Source: Acidobacteriaceae bacterium
GTDB taxonomy: Bacteria; Acidobacteriota; Terriglobia; Terriglobales; Acidobacteriaceae
Assembly (NCBI GenBank): GCA_030041435.1
Contig: JASHNW010000118.1
Span: 1 to 49,026 of the forward strand
Length of the DNA stretch: 49,026 bases
Direction of reading: 5' to 3'
Part shown: piece by piece, positions 9,531-20,076 of the stretch
How the letters are laid out: each line of letters opens with the position of its first letter
Position numbering within the stretch: the stretch's first letter is position 1
Made by a program: the position numbers and the translations under genes
Notes under the pieces: model-generated
What the model saw: the letters and a program-made list of their open reading frames with translations, nothing else
Told to the model about the DNA's origin: nothing
The model's database searches: none

Positions 9531-10958
9531 ATGAGTGCAGGTGAGGCTGGGGAGCATGGGCTGCATCGTCCGCTGGGGCCGGGCGACCTGGTGCTGGCAC
9601 AGATTCTGTGCGTGGTGGGCAGCTCGTGGGTGGGCGTGGCCGGCGGCCTGGGGCGCGCGCAGTCGGTGGTGTGGGTGGCGGCGATGCTGCTGTTCTACGT
9701 GCCGATGGCGGCGTCCGTCATTTGCCTGAACCGCGCGATGCCGCTCGAAGGCGGACTGTATGTGTGGGCGCGGGCTGCGTTCGGCGACCTGGGCGGATTT
9801 CTGACCGCGTGGAATCTGTGGGTGTACGGGATCGCGGTGACGGCGACGATTATTGATGCGATCCCGACGGAGATTTCGTATTTGATCGGGCCGGCGGCGG
9901 CGTGGCTGCCGGAGAACCGCGTGGCGTCGCTGGTGATTGTGACAGTGCTGCTGGGCGCGATTACGGCGGCGGCGCTGCGCGGCCTGGAACTGGGCAAGTG
10001 GATCCACAACACAGGCGGCGTGGCGATGCTGATCGTCTTCGCCGCACTGATTCTGCTGCCGCTGTGGGCCTGGGGGCGGCATATGCCTTTCCAGTTCCGT
10101 CACTACTCGCCCTTCACTGTGGCGGCGCCGCCGTGGGATCTGCGGACGCTGGCGCTGTTTGGGCAGATGCTGTTTGGAGCGCTGTGCGGCCTCGAGTACA
10201 TTGCGATTCTGGCCGGGGAGAGCCGCGATCCGGCGCGGGCGATTGGGCGGTCCGTGGTGATTTCGTCGCCGGCGATCTGCGCCATGTTCATTCTGGGGAC
10301 GGCGTCGATTGTGGCGCTGGTGCCGCAGGGACGGATCGATTTCATCGCGCCGATTCCGCAGGCGATGCGGCTGACGCTGGGGCTGCGCGGGGTGGGGAAC
10401 GTGGCGGCGATTGTGGCGATCCTGCTGCTGCAGCTGCGGCTGCTGGGGGCGACGAGCTACATTTTTACGGGCGTGACGCGGCTGCCGATGGCGGCGGGCT
10501 GGAACCGCCTGGTGCCGGCATGGTTTGCGCGCCTGAGCCCGCAGCGGCGGACGCCGGCGAACTCGATTGTGTGCACGGCAGGGCTGGTGTTCGCGCTGAT
10601 TCTGCTGGCGAATATCGGGGTGCACGCGCAGGAGGCGTATCAACTGCTGACGAACGCGAGCCTGACGCATTACGAGGTGGCGTATCTGGCGATGTTCGGC
10701 GTGCCGCTGTTTGGAGCGGCGGCGCTGCGGCGGTCGCTGCCGCGGTGGCTCAAGTGGACTTCTGCGGTGGGATTCGCGGCGACGCTGTTTAGTTTCGGGA
10801 TTTCGGCGTATCCGTTTGTGCGTGTAGTGAGCGCGCGCACCTATGCGATGAAGATTGTGGGAACGATAGTCGTGAGCAATCTGGTGGCAGTGGGGTTCTA
10901 CTGGCTGCGGACGCGGGGCGCGGCGGAGCAGGAGGCCGTGGAGGCGGGCGCGGCGTGA
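9531..10958 (+). CDS. APC-superfamily amino acid/polyamine permease
   Basis: This 475-residue inner-membrane transporter has about twelve hydrophobic segments. The early segment GPGDLVLAQILCVVGSSWVG corresponds to the broken first helix of APC carriers. PLEGGLYVWARAAFGDLGGF matches the conserved 'GG.Y.W...AFG...GF' motif of helices 2-3. FGQMLFGALCGLEYIAILAG followed by ESRDPARAIGRSV matches the 'G.E......E...P.R..P.A' block after helix 6. It likely imports an amino acid or amine by symport or exchange. The divergent gene starts 189 bp upstream; a secreted epimerase gene lies 107 bp downstream on the same strand. The substrate is not predictable from this. Confidence 0.9.
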   Translation: MSAGEAGEHGLHRPLGPGDLVLAQILCVVGSSWVGVAGGLGRAQSVVWVAAMLLFYVPMAASVICLNRAMPLEGGLYVWARAAFGDLGGFLTAWNLWVYGIAVTATIIDAIPTEISYLIGPAAAWLPENRVASLVIVTVLLGAITAAALRGLELGKWIHNTGGVAMLIVFAALILLPLWAWGRHMPFQFRHYSPFTVAAPPWDLRTLALFGQMLFGALCGLEYIAILAGESRDPARAIGRSVVISSPAICAMFILGTASIVALVPQGRIDFIAPIPQAMRLTLGLRGVGNVAAIVAILLLQLRLLGATSYIFTGVTRLPMAAGWNRLVPAWFARLSPQRRTPANSIVCTAGLVFALILLANIGVHAQEAYQLLTNASLTHYEVAYLAMFGVPLFGAAALRRSLPRWLKWTSAVGFAATLFSFGISAYPFVRVVSARTYAMKIVGTIVVSNLVAVGFYWLRTRGAAEQEAVEAGAA

Positions 10959-11065
10959 AGAGAAACACAGTGGGTAGCGCCACGCGTTGACCAGGTCGTC
11001 GTCGACAGGCGCTGGAGCGCGCGCGTGATACGATTCTCCGCGAATCGCGACAGGAGAACTTCGCC

Positions 11066-12427
11066 GTGCCTGCAGCCCGCATTCTGCTCTTGCTGTGTTT
11101 TGTCTCCGGCGTAGCGAACGGTGTCGCCGACGCCCAGGCTGCACCCTCGGCGCAGGAGATTGCGGCGCAGCCGAACCGCGCGACGTATCTGCAGATTGCC
11201 GGGCAGGTGGACAGGGCGCTGCACGAGGATGTGCTGAACGTGTGGTTTCCACGGGCGATCGATCGGGAGCATGGCGGCTTTCATTCGCACTATGGACCGG
11301 CTTGGCAAACGGAGCCGAGCGATGGAAAGTTTTCGGTGTTTCAGGGACGCATGACCTGGGTAACTGCGCAGGTGGTAATGCGAGAGCCGGCGCTGCGCGA
11401 GCAGTATCTGCCCTACGTGCGGCAGGGCGTCGATTACCTGCAAAACACGATGTGGGACAAGCAGGACGGAGGATTCTACTGGGGGCTGGGCGACGACGGG
11501 CAATTCCTGCCGCAGTTCACAGATGGGAAGGACATGTACGGGGTCGGCTTCTGCATTTATGGGGCAGCGGCCGCGTACCAGGCGACGCACGACCCGCGGG
11601 CGCTGGCACTGGCAAAGAAGGGATTTGAGTGGGCCGATGCTCATGCGCACGACCGCGCGCATGGCGGGTACTACGAGTGGCTGGCGCGGGACGGGACACC
11701 GGTGGTTCCGGATGCGCCGGATGGGCAGGTGGTGCAGCCGCCGATTCCGATTGGGCCGGAGAACTACAAATCGATGAACACACACATTCATCTGCTGGAG
11801 GCGTTCACGGCCCTGTATCAGGTATGGCCGGACCCGACAGTGCGAGCGCGGCTGGAGGAGCTGCTGGCGATCATTCGCGACAAGATCAGCGTAGAGCCGG
11901 GAGCGATGAATCTGTATTTCACCAACGCATGGCAGGCGATTCCCGGGCACGATTCGTATGGGCACGACGTGGAAACCGCTTATCTGATGCTGGAGACGGA
12001 TGAGGTTCTGCACGGCAAGGCGAGCGAGAAGACGGAGCGGATGGCGAAGATGCTGGTGGATCACGCGCTGGCGTACGGGTGGGACGCAAAGAACGGCGGA
12101 TTCTACGAAGACGGGACGGCGTTCGGGCCGCCCGAGGACACGCGCAAAGAATGGTGGGTGCAGTGCGAGGGGCTGAACGCCCTCCTGCTGATGCACGAGC
12201 GGTACGGGAAGCAGAACCCGGTGTACTGGCAGCGATTCCTTGAGCAGTGGAGTTTTATCGAGCACCACACTATCGACGCGCAGAACCACGGATTGTGGAA
12301 CATGACCGCGGCGGACGGGACGCCGCTGGTGCTGGACAAAGGATCGATCTGGAAGGCGGGATACCACGACAGCCGGGCGTTCTGGAATGTGCGGGACCGG
12401 CTGCGGCGGCTGGCGGCAGGGGACTAA
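11066..12427 (+). CDS. Exported AGE-family sugar epimerase (cellobiose 2-epimerase-like)
   Basis: The 453-residue product starts at GTG 11066 with CAGGAGAA at 11051-11058. It has a clear signal peptide (RILLLLCFVSGVANGVADAQ). The rest is an (alpha/alpha)6 barrel of the N-acylglucosamine 2-epimerase family. The motifs SMNTHIHLLEAFTALY, YGHDVETAYLML, KEWWVQCEGLNALL and a late WKAGYHDSRAFWNVRDRL match cellobiose/mannose 2-epimerases, including the catalytic histidines. These enzymes flip the C2 configuration of reducing-end sugars. Most characterised members are cytoplasmic, so an export signal points to a periplasmic role on oligosaccharides. The upstream APC permease is probably unrelated. Confidence 0.88.
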   Translation: MPAARILLLLCFVSGVANGVADAQAAPSAQEIAAQPNRATYLQIAGQVDRALHEDVLNVWFPRAIDREHGGFHSHYGPAWQTEPSDGKFSVFQGRMTWVTAQVVMREPALREQYLPYVRQGVDYLQNTMWDKQDGGFYWGLGDDGQFLPQFTDGKDMYGVGFCIYGAAAAYQATHDPRALALAKKGFEWADAHAHDRAHGGYYEWLARDGTPVVPDAPDGQVVQPPIPIGPENYKSMNTHIHLLEAFTALYQVWPDPTVRARLEELLAIIRDKISVEPGAMNLYFTNAWQAIPGHDSYGHDVETAYLMLETDEVLHGKASEKTERMAKMLVDHALAYGWDAKNGGFYEDGTAFGPPEDTRKEWWVQCEGLNALLLMHERYGKQNPVYWQRFLEQWSFIEHHTIDAQNHGLWNMTAADGTPLVLDKGSIWKAGYHDSRAFWNVRDRLRRLAAGD

Positions 12428-12579
12428 GCGAGGAGGCGGCAGGGTCTCGGCTGCGGGTCGGGTTGTTCTGTATACTGCGACACACTACTCATTCATACCT
12501 CCTGGTTATTCGCTGCGATGTTCGGGCATCGTTCGCAATTTTGCTTTCGATCTTAGCTGTCGGTCGAGGAGGTAGCAGC

Positions 12580-14283
12580 GTGGCCAGGAAACTCGCTGTC
12601 ACGATTGCGGGTGCAGTATCGCTGGGAAGTTACGAGTCGGGGGTGGCGTTCGAGATTCTCGACGCCATTGCGCAGCACAACCAATGGGCCGCGGAGAATA
12701 CCCTGCCGGAGGAACGGATCGAGATCGATGTGCTGACCGGCGCTTCGGCCGGGGGCATGACGGTGTCGATGATCGCGCAGCGGCTGCTGTTCGACGGCTC
12801 GGCGATGGCGGATCCGTATGACAACCCACTGTACAACGCGTGGGTGCAGGAGATCGACATCACGAAGCTGCTGGCGCGCGGAACCAACGAGCCGCCGACA
12901 CACTCCGTGTTCTCGTCGAACTGCGTGATTGCGATTTCGCAGAAGTATCTGACGGGCCGGTATGCGAGCACGCCCGTCCCGCCGCCCAACCCCCACGCAG
13001 CGCTGCCACTGAACGGCAGCTTGCAGCTGGGGCTGGCGATCTCCAACCTGAACGGCGTGGATTACCTGCAGCCCACGCGCAGCGGCGGCTCATTTGTATA
13101 CACCGATCACCAGGATCAGCAGCTGGTGCCGATGGACGTAAAGTCCAGCGACCGGCCCGATCTTTGGGAGACGATTCGTGCGACCGCGGTCGCGTGCGGG
13201 GCGTTTCCGGTGGCGTTTCGGGTGCAGGACCTGCTGCGAGACATCACGGATTATCCGAGTCCCACGGTCGACCGAAGCCTGTGGAACGGCGCCCCCAGCC
13301 GCTACTTCGCGTATACCGACGGCGGGGTGTTCCAGAACGAGCCGCTGGGGATGGCGAAGAATCTGGTGGATACACTGCCGGGCGGACATCTGGATGCCGA
13401 GCAGCGGGGGTACCTGTTCGTCGCGCCGAAGCCGAAGAAATCTTCGGAGCTGCCGTACACCAACAACGCGAATGCCGATCCGAACACAGCGTTCGGCACA
13501 GCGAACGCGGTTTACAAAGCGCTGGCTGAGCGCGTGGCGGATTCCGTCTACGAACAGAGCGGGTTCCAGGACTGGATTGTGGCGGAGCAGGTCAATGACC
13601 GCCTGCAAAAGCTGGATAACCGCGCCGATGAGCTGCAGGCGATGTTTCAATCCGGGCGACTGACTGCGGCGCAGACGATCCCCGTCTCAAATGCGGTGCT
13701 GCGCGCGTTCTTCGCAGTGGACGGCGCGATGACTCCAGCCGCCATCGCGGCTCAGCAGGCGGCGCACAACCAGCTGCAGCAGCAATACTCGGTGGAGTAC
13801 GCGAAGTTCGGAGCGGATGTGGCGACGGCGGACGCGTGGATCGACGCGGTGCTGGTGCTGGAGCTGGCGGCGGGACTGCACGAGAAAGAAGAGATGCTGA
13901 TCTACGATTTCGTTGCCGATCCGAAGCTGCTGGCCAGCAACGGGCTGAGCGCGTTCGAGGGCTTCTTCGACGTTGCCTATCGCAAGCACGATTACGACTA
14001 CGGGCGCAGCGTGGGGCAACAGCAACTGCTGGCGTACAAGGGGCAGGCGGGCGGAGTATTCGAGAACCTGCACTGGACGCCGAAACCGATCGATCCCATC
14101 GATCCGAGCCTGAACAGTCTGCAGATGGCGAAGGTGAACCCGCAAAAGCGGCAGCAGGCGTGCGCCCAGATTTGCAGCGCGGTGGACGATCTTCTGCAGG
14201 AGCTGGACGTGAATGCGATCGTCCGCAAATTGATGATGACGTTTTTTGTGAACAAACAGGTGAAGAAGCTGCTGGCGCTTTAA
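12580..14283 (+). CDS. Patatin-like phospholipase
   Basis: This 567-residue protein has a patatin catalytic domain. The Gly-rich oxyanion segment is AGAVSLGSYESG (residues 10-21). The nucleophile Ser56 lies in GASAGG (GxSxG), and the catalytic Asp247 in YTDGGVFQNEPLG (DGG). The chosen GTG at 12580 follows GAGGAGGTA at 12566-12574. A longer frame upstream overlaps the epimerase end and lacks a better site. After about residue 270 comes a long helical region (about 300 residues) that I do not recognise. The reaction would be hydrolysis of acyl esters of phospholipids. There is no clear signal peptide with this start. It converges with the DsbA-like gene, 27 bp apart. Confidence 0.87.
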   Translation: MARKLAVTIAGAVSLGSYESGVAFEILDAIAQHNQWAAENTLPEERIEIDVLTGASAGGMTVSMIAQRLLFDGSAMADPYDNPLYNAWVQEIDITKLLARGTNEPPTHSVFSSNCVIAISQKYLTGRYASTPVPPPNPHAALPLNGSLQLGLAISNLNGVDYLQPTRSGGSFVYTDHQDQQLVPMDVKSSDRPDLWETIRATAVACGAFPVAFRVQDLLRDITDYPSPTVDRSLWNGAPSRYFAYTDGGVFQNEPLGMAKNLVDTLPGGHLDAEQRGYLFVAPKPKKSSELPYTNNANADPNTAFGTANAVYKALAERVADSVYEQSGFQDWIVAEQVNDRLQKLDNRADELQAMFQSGRLTAAQTIPVSNAVLRAFFAVDGAMTPAAIAAQQAAHNQLQQQYSVEYAKFGADVATADAWIDAVLVLELAAGLHEKEEMLIYDFVADPKLLASNGLSAFEGFFDVAYRKHDYDYGRSVGQQQLLAYKGQAGGVFENLHWTPKPIDPIDPSLNSLQMAKVNPQKRQQACAQICSAVDDLLQELDVNAIVRKLMMTFFVNKQVKKLLAL

Positions 14284-14310
14284 GCATGGCGCACGGAGGA
14301 TCGCCGGCGC

Positions 14311-15000
14311 CTACTTACCCGCGCTTTCAGCCTGGGCTTCCTGAATGAGCGTGAAGAGGCGGCCGCGGTCGACGACTTCGACGAAGGGAGCGCCGCTGGT
14401 TTTGTTGGTGACCACCCAGAGGGTAGGGGTGTGCTGGATACCGACGCTTTGGCCGAGATCGTAATCGGCTTTGACCAGCCTGGCGAGGCGGCCCTGGGGA
14501 TCGACAGCAAAGGGAAAGGCGAGGTGATGGTCCTGGGCAAACTTCACGGCAAAGGCGTGGAGGTCGTCCTGGGAGTGGATGGTGGGCTGAGCGGCGAAGG
14601 TGGCATCGCGGAAATCGTCACCGAGGCGTTGGGATTTGGTGTCAAACCAGCGCGCGTCAACGGCGGCTTCAAAGCTCCAGGTGTGAAACGGCAGCGGGAA
14701 GTCGTGGCGCACCCAGGGGATGTGGTACTTGTCGACGGCCTCTTTGATGACGGGGTTGGCGTTGGCGCAGTCGGGACACTCGAGGTCTTCGAACTCGACG
14801 ATGGCAACGCTGGCTCCGGCGGGCGGATGGAGCGGGGCGGCATTACGGACTTCGGTGCGCTGCGACGTGGGGTTGGAAAACTGGGCGTGAGCTGCGGGTG
14901 TGAGGCCCGGTGCGATGAACGCGAGAGCGAACAGAGCTGGCGCACAGGCAAATGGCCAATCGGAAGCGCGGACAGAGCTTTGCATGGCAGTTGGACTCAT
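14311..15000 (-). CDS. Exported DsbA/thioredoxin-fold protein (CPDC active site)
   Basis: The 229-residue product has a signal peptide (ALFALAFIAPGLTPAAHAQ). A thioredoxin fold follows: VAIVEFEDLECPDCANANPV carries the CPDC redox pair, and near the C-terminus HTPTLWVVTNKTSG contains the cis-Pro (Thr-Pro) motif. The inserted helical domain between them fits the DsbA/DsbG-like group that includes single-domain 'protein-disulfide isomerase' proteins of acidobacteria. It probably oxidises or isomerises disulfides of exported proteins. Cysteine-rich exported proteins occur in this window. The ATG at 15000 was taken; ATG 14985 is also possible. It is divergent from the next gene by 51 bp. Confidence 0.87.
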   Translation of the reverse strand: MSPTAMQSSVRASDWPFACAPALFALAFIAPGLTPAAHAQFSNPTSQRTEVRNAAPLHPPAGASVAIVEFEDLECPDCANANPVIKEAVDKYHIPWVRHDFPLPFHTWSFEAAVDARWFDTKSQRLGDDFRDATFAAQPTIHSQDDLHAFAVKFAQDHHLAFPFAVDPQGRLARLVKADYDLGQSVGIQHTPTLWVVTNKTSGAPFVEVVDRGRLFTLIQEAQAESAGK

Positions 15001-15051
15001 TGTAGTGGCGGCCGGGGAGCGGACGTATACTGGCGGCGCCTGGGAGACACC

Positions 15052-15594
15052 ATGGTCACTCCGCGGAGCTGGAAGTCGAGCGATGCAGCTGCGGCTGCGA
15101 GGGAATTCTTTGCCAGGGCGCGCCAGCCCGGGCCGCGGATGGCGGCGTTGCGCGAGCTGATGCGGGAGCTCTGTTCCGAAGATCCCTACGACCATCGTTG
15201 CGCGGCGGAGCTGGCGCGGCTGGTGAGCCGGCGGGAGCCGGGGATTCTGGCAGCGTACGGCGACGTGCTGGCGGAAGTGGCCGCGGAACTGCCGATGGAG
15301 GAGTTGCAGGCGCGGGGGTACGTGCTGGTGGCGGCAGCGCTGAATGCCATCACACGTACGCAGCGGATGCGTCTGGTCCGCCTGGTGCGTGCGCGGCTGG
15401 CGGAAGATCGCATTGCGGTGCGGGCTATGGCGCTGGAAGCCTTTGCGATTCTTGCAGCGAACGAGCCCGAGCTGCAAGACGAGGCGATGGCGATGCTGGA
15501 GGAGGCGCGACACAGCACCGATTTTGCAATGCGGGCGCGGGCGCGGCTCATGGCGCCGGTGGTGATGCGGGCGGAACTTCGCTCGTCGCGTTAG
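15052..15594 (+). CDS. Helical-repeat (HEAT-like) hypothetical protein
   Basis: This 180-residue, Ala/Leu/Arg-rich all-helical protein is preceded by GGGAGA at 15042-15047. Its second half has repeated amphipathic helix pairs of about 35 residues (TRTQRMRLVRLVRARLAED, then IAVRAMALEAFAILAANEPE, then LQDEAMAMLEEARHS). This is the pattern of HEAT-type repeats, which serve as protein-binding scaffolds. No catalytic motif is visible. There is no signal peptide or membrane segment. A strong terminator follows immediately, so it ends its transcript. Function unknown. Confidence 0.7.
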   Translation: MVTPRSWKSSDAAAAAREFFARARQPGPRMAALRELMRELCSEDPYDHRCAAELARLVSRREPGILAAYGDVLAEVAAELPMEELQARGYVLVAAALNAITRTQRMRLVRLVRARLAEDRIAVRAMALEAFAILAANEPELQDEAMAMLEEARHSTDFAMRARARLMAPVVMRAELRSSR

Positions 15595-15596
15595 AC

Positions 15597-15626
15597 AAAA
15601 GGCCATCCGTCTCCGGATGGCCTTTT
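15597..15626. terminator. Strong rho-independent terminator
   Basis: A 13-bp perfect stem (15597-15609 with 15614-15626, core GGCCATCCG/CGGATGGCC) has a 4-base loop and is flanked by AAAA and TTTT, followed by more T-rich sequence. It lies just after the HEAT-like gene and near the end of the convergent radical-SAM gene, so it can stop transcription from both sides. Confidence 0.9.
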
Positions 15627-15673
15627 CGCTTTTGCTTTTGCGGCGAAGCCGCGTGTCGCTGGACGCGTAGTCC

Positions 15674-17776
<2,103 letters not shown>

Positions 17777-18105
17777 TGCTGAATTCTCCTGGTGTTGCGG
17801 GATGACCGGGGTGGGGTACCTGGCGCACAGATAAGTTGTTGCACTACCAGGACTTTACCCTTACCACGTTAGATGAGAAATGAACCGGGGAGGAACGGAA
17901 GATGGCTGAATGGTGAAAATCAGGCTTCAGGCGGGGAAAGGGGGGTGTGAACGGGGGGAGCGGCGGCAGAAATGGAAGGAACCATGGCGCCGGATCCAGG
18001 CGAGGCGGCGCGCTGAGGGCGGGCGGTGCGACAATCGGGTGGTGCCAAAATCCGTGCGTGGAAACGAGTTCCGCGCACGGCAAATCCGATCGAAGGAGAG
18101 TGACG
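17777..18105. other. Divergent intergenic region, 329 bp
   Basis: It separates the radical-SAM gene (minus) from the DUF2911 gene (plus) and must hold both promoters. I see ribosome-binding sites at both ends (AGGAG before 17776, AAGGAGAG at 18092-18099), but no promoter pair I would assign with confidence and no other gene. Confidence 0.5.
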
Positions 18106-18666
18106 ATGAAGCGTTTCCTGATGTACGCAGGCCTTGTCGCTGTCGTGCCGTTTTTGATTCAGCCCTTGTCCGCTCAGCAAAAGAAGCCGCCCGCCAGCCC
18201 GCCGGAGACGGCGACGGCAACGATTGCGGGCAAGACCCTCACCATCAGGTATTCATCGCCGAGGGTGAAGGGCCGTGAAGGGCAAATTTTTGGGCCCGGC
18301 GGCCTGATTCAGCGCACGCACAAGGAGTACCCCGTCTGGCGCGCGGGCGCCAACTCCGCCACCGCGCTGCACACCGATGCCGACCTGACCATCGGCAACC
18401 TCACCGTCCCGAAGGGCGACTACACGCTGTTTGTGGATGTCAGCAATCCCGACCAGTGGACGCTGATCGTGAGCAAGCAGACCGGGGAGTGGGGCCTGGC
18501 GTACAACGCCTCCTACGATCTGGGCAAAACGGCCATGACCATGAGCAAACCGCCCTCGATGGTGGAGGATCTGACCTGGAGCATCACCGACGAAGGTGGC
18601 GGCAAGGGGACGATCACGCTGGCGTGGGAGGACCACTCGGCATCGGTTGACTTCACTGCACGGTGA
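18106..18666 (+). CDS. Exported DUF2911 protein
   Basis: This 186-residue protein has a signal peptide (MKRFLMYAGLVAVVPFLIQP, cleavage near LSAQQ). The mature part carries the DUF2911 pattern: TIRYSSPRVKGRE, VWRAGANSATALHTDADLTI, then VPKGDYTLFVDV and the late WGLAYNASYDLGKTAM. Proteins of this family are periplasmic or outer-membrane associated beta-sandwiches of unknown role, common in Bacteroidota and Acidobacteriota. The ATG at 18106 has a good AAGGAGAG ribosome-binding site. It stands alone; a hairpin pair follows the stop codon. Confidence 0.87.
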   Translation: MKRFLMYAGLVAVVPFLIQPLSAQQKKPPASPPETATATIAGKTLTIRYSSPRVKGREGQIFGPGGLIQRTHKEYPVWRAGANSATALHTDADLTIGNLTVPKGDYTLFVDVSNPDQWTLIVSKQTGEWGLAYNASYDLGKTAMTMSKPPSMVEDLTWSITDEGGGKGTITLAWEDHSASVDFTAR

Positions 18667-18698
18667 AGCAGGAGAGCGAGCGGCTCGCGGGAAGACGA

Positions 18699-18753
18699 GG
18701 GTTGCAGCCTTCAGGGCTGCAACCCCTTGTTCCCCGGCGGCCTGAGTCGCCGG
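18699..18753. terminator. Two adjacent hairpins (terminator or REP-like)
   Basis: An 11-bp perfect stem (18699-18709 with 18715-18725, GGGTTGCAGCC type) with a 5-base loop is followed by CTTGTT. A second stem (CCGGCG/CGCCGG, 18734-18753) follows. Position 33 bp after the DUF2911 stop suggests termination; the GC-rich paired form also resembles dispersed palindromic repeats. Confidence 0.55.
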
Positions 18754-18941
18754 AGTGCAAAGCCGGCATGATTGCCGCTGATGTGGCGGAGTAGCTGTGC
18801 TGGGTAAGTTCCATGGGCTGAACCAGGGTTGAAGCTGGCAGGACGCGTGCGCGTGGTGGTTCGCAGGGCACGGCGCAGTTCAATCGAGTGGGCGGATTAT
18901 CAGGCGTCCCTTTACTATGGTTCAGGAGGGTCTCCGCTCGC

Positions 18942-19550
18942 ATGGTTTTCCGGAAGTCCGTTTTATGCAGTCTGCTGTTGTGCGCTGTTCCGGCGCTTTT
19001 GGTTTCGTCCGCTGAGGCGCAGAAGGCGCTGAAGAATGACGATATCTCCGTGGACGGGGTCTTTCAGTTCACGCAGACCGTGAGCGGGAACGGGATTACC
19101 GATACGCCGAGCAAGTCGGGTGGGGGCGAAGTCGCCTTCCGGCACAGCTACCACTGGTGGCTGGGCTACGAGGGAGCGTACACATATACGCGCTACCACG
19201 AGAGCTACACAGGGCAGCCGTTCGGCGTCCAGCACAATCAGCACGAATTCAGCGGGTCGTATTACGTGCATGGGCCCACGGTCCTGGTGCAGCCTTTTGC
19301 GCTGGTGGGTGTGAGTGCGGTGCTGGAGTCGCCATCGCTGAACGGCGGGCAGAATGTGTCCTACCAGGCACGGCCGGGGGTGAACTTCGGGGCGGGCGTG
19401 AACGTGCCGCTGCTCACCTCGCATATCGGGTTGCGGCTGGAGTATCGCGGGGTGTACTACAAGGCTCCCGATTTCGGAGAAAGCGATTTGACCACCAACG
19501 CGTTCCGGGTGACATCCGAGCCGTTGGCGGGCGTGTATATCAAGTTCTAG
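18942..19550 (+). CDS. Small outer-membrane beta-barrel protein
   Basis: This 202-residue protein has a signal peptide (RKSVLCSLLLCAVPALLVSS, cleavage after AEAQ). Alternating amphipathic strands rich in Tyr, Trp and Gly follow: HSYHWWLGYEGAYTYTRY, HEFSGSYYVHGPTVLVQPFA, GLRLEYRGVYYKAPDF. It ends in a strand with a terminal Phe (LAGVYIKF), the usual outer-membrane insertion signal. The ATG at 18942 follows CAGGAGGG at 18923-18930. It is like OmpA/OmpW-sized barrels but has no recognisable specific family. Role unknown. Confidence 0.78.
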   Translation: MVFRKSVLCSLLLCAVPALLVSSAEAQKALKNDDISVDGVFQFTQTVSGNGITDTPSKSGGGEVAFRHSYHWWLGYEGAYTYTRYHESYTGQPFGVQHNQHEFSGSYYVHGPTVLVQPFALVGVSAVLESPSLNGGQNVSYQARPGVNFGAGVNVPLLTSHIGLRLEYRGVYYKAPDFGESDLTTNAFRVTSEPLAGVYIKF

Positions 19551-19591
19551 GGATTAGGGATTAGCGTCTGGCTGATCGGAAGGGAAGCCGC

Positions 19592-19930
19592 GTGGAGTGC
19601 GTCTTTTGCAGAATTGTCGCCGGGAGTATTCCTGCGAAGAAGGTGAAGGAAGACGAGCAGATGCTGGCCTTCCACGACATCGATCCCAAGGCTCCGACGC
19701 ATATCCTGGTGATTCCAAAGAAGCATCTCGCCTCGCTGGCGGACGCCGGCAGCGGGGACCACGCCGTGCTCGGCCATCTGCTGCTCAAGGCGGCCGAGGT
19801 AGCCCGCGAGCAGGGCCTGGGCCGCGGCTACCGGATCGTCATCAGCACGGGACCGGAGGGCGGGCAGAGGGTCGATCATCTGCATCTGCACGTGCTGGGC
19901 GGACGCCAAATGCACTGGCCACCAGGGTAG
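19592..19930 (+). CDS. HIT-family (HINT-like) nucleotide hydrolase
   Basis: This 112-residue protein of the histidine triad family hydrolyses purine phosphoramidates or related nucleotide adducts. The N-terminal CVFCRI motif (Cys3, Cys6) and HILVIPKKH are typical of HINT proteins, as is the triad HLHLHVLGG (His96, His98, His100). The start is a GTG at 19592, as no ATG lies nearby. It is 41 bp after the barrel protein gene, with a GGGATTA repeat between. HINT genes are common housekeeping genes with no fixed partners. Confidence 0.93.
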   Translation: MECVFCRIVAGSIPAKKVKEDEQMLAFHDIDPKAPTHILVIPKKHLASLADAGSGDHAVLGHLLLKAAEVAREQGLGRGYRIVISTGPEGGQRVDHLHLHVLGGRQMHWPPG

Positions 19931-20076
19931 ACGGCAGCCGATAGCGGGTAGCGTGGACCGGATAGGGCATTGCCACTCGGGTGGGCCAACGGGGGGCGCG
20001 CGTGGCTTGGACCGAATTGCCGCAATCCCGCATCCCGCTGTTGCCAAACAAGGTAAACTTGATAGAAGAGACCGGT

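Noticed and set aside
8181-11252. A 1023-codon minus-strand open frame
   Set aside because: Only the part from 9341 down has a signal peptide and normal composition. The rest is Arg/His/Pro/Gln-rich and lies opposite the permease gene, as expected for an antisense frame in GC-rich DNA.
12247-12579. An N-terminal extension of the patatin protein, including a hydrophobic LLVIRCDVRASFAILLSILA stretch that could be a leader
   Set aside because: It overlaps the epimerase gene, and the GTG at 12580 has an excellent GAGGAGG site and starts exactly at the patatin domain. The hydrophobic stretch is probably chance.
12580-14283. Patatin as part of an anti-phage system
   Set aside because: No nucleotide cyclase, sensor or other defence gene is adjacent; neighbours are an epimerase and a DsbA-like protein.
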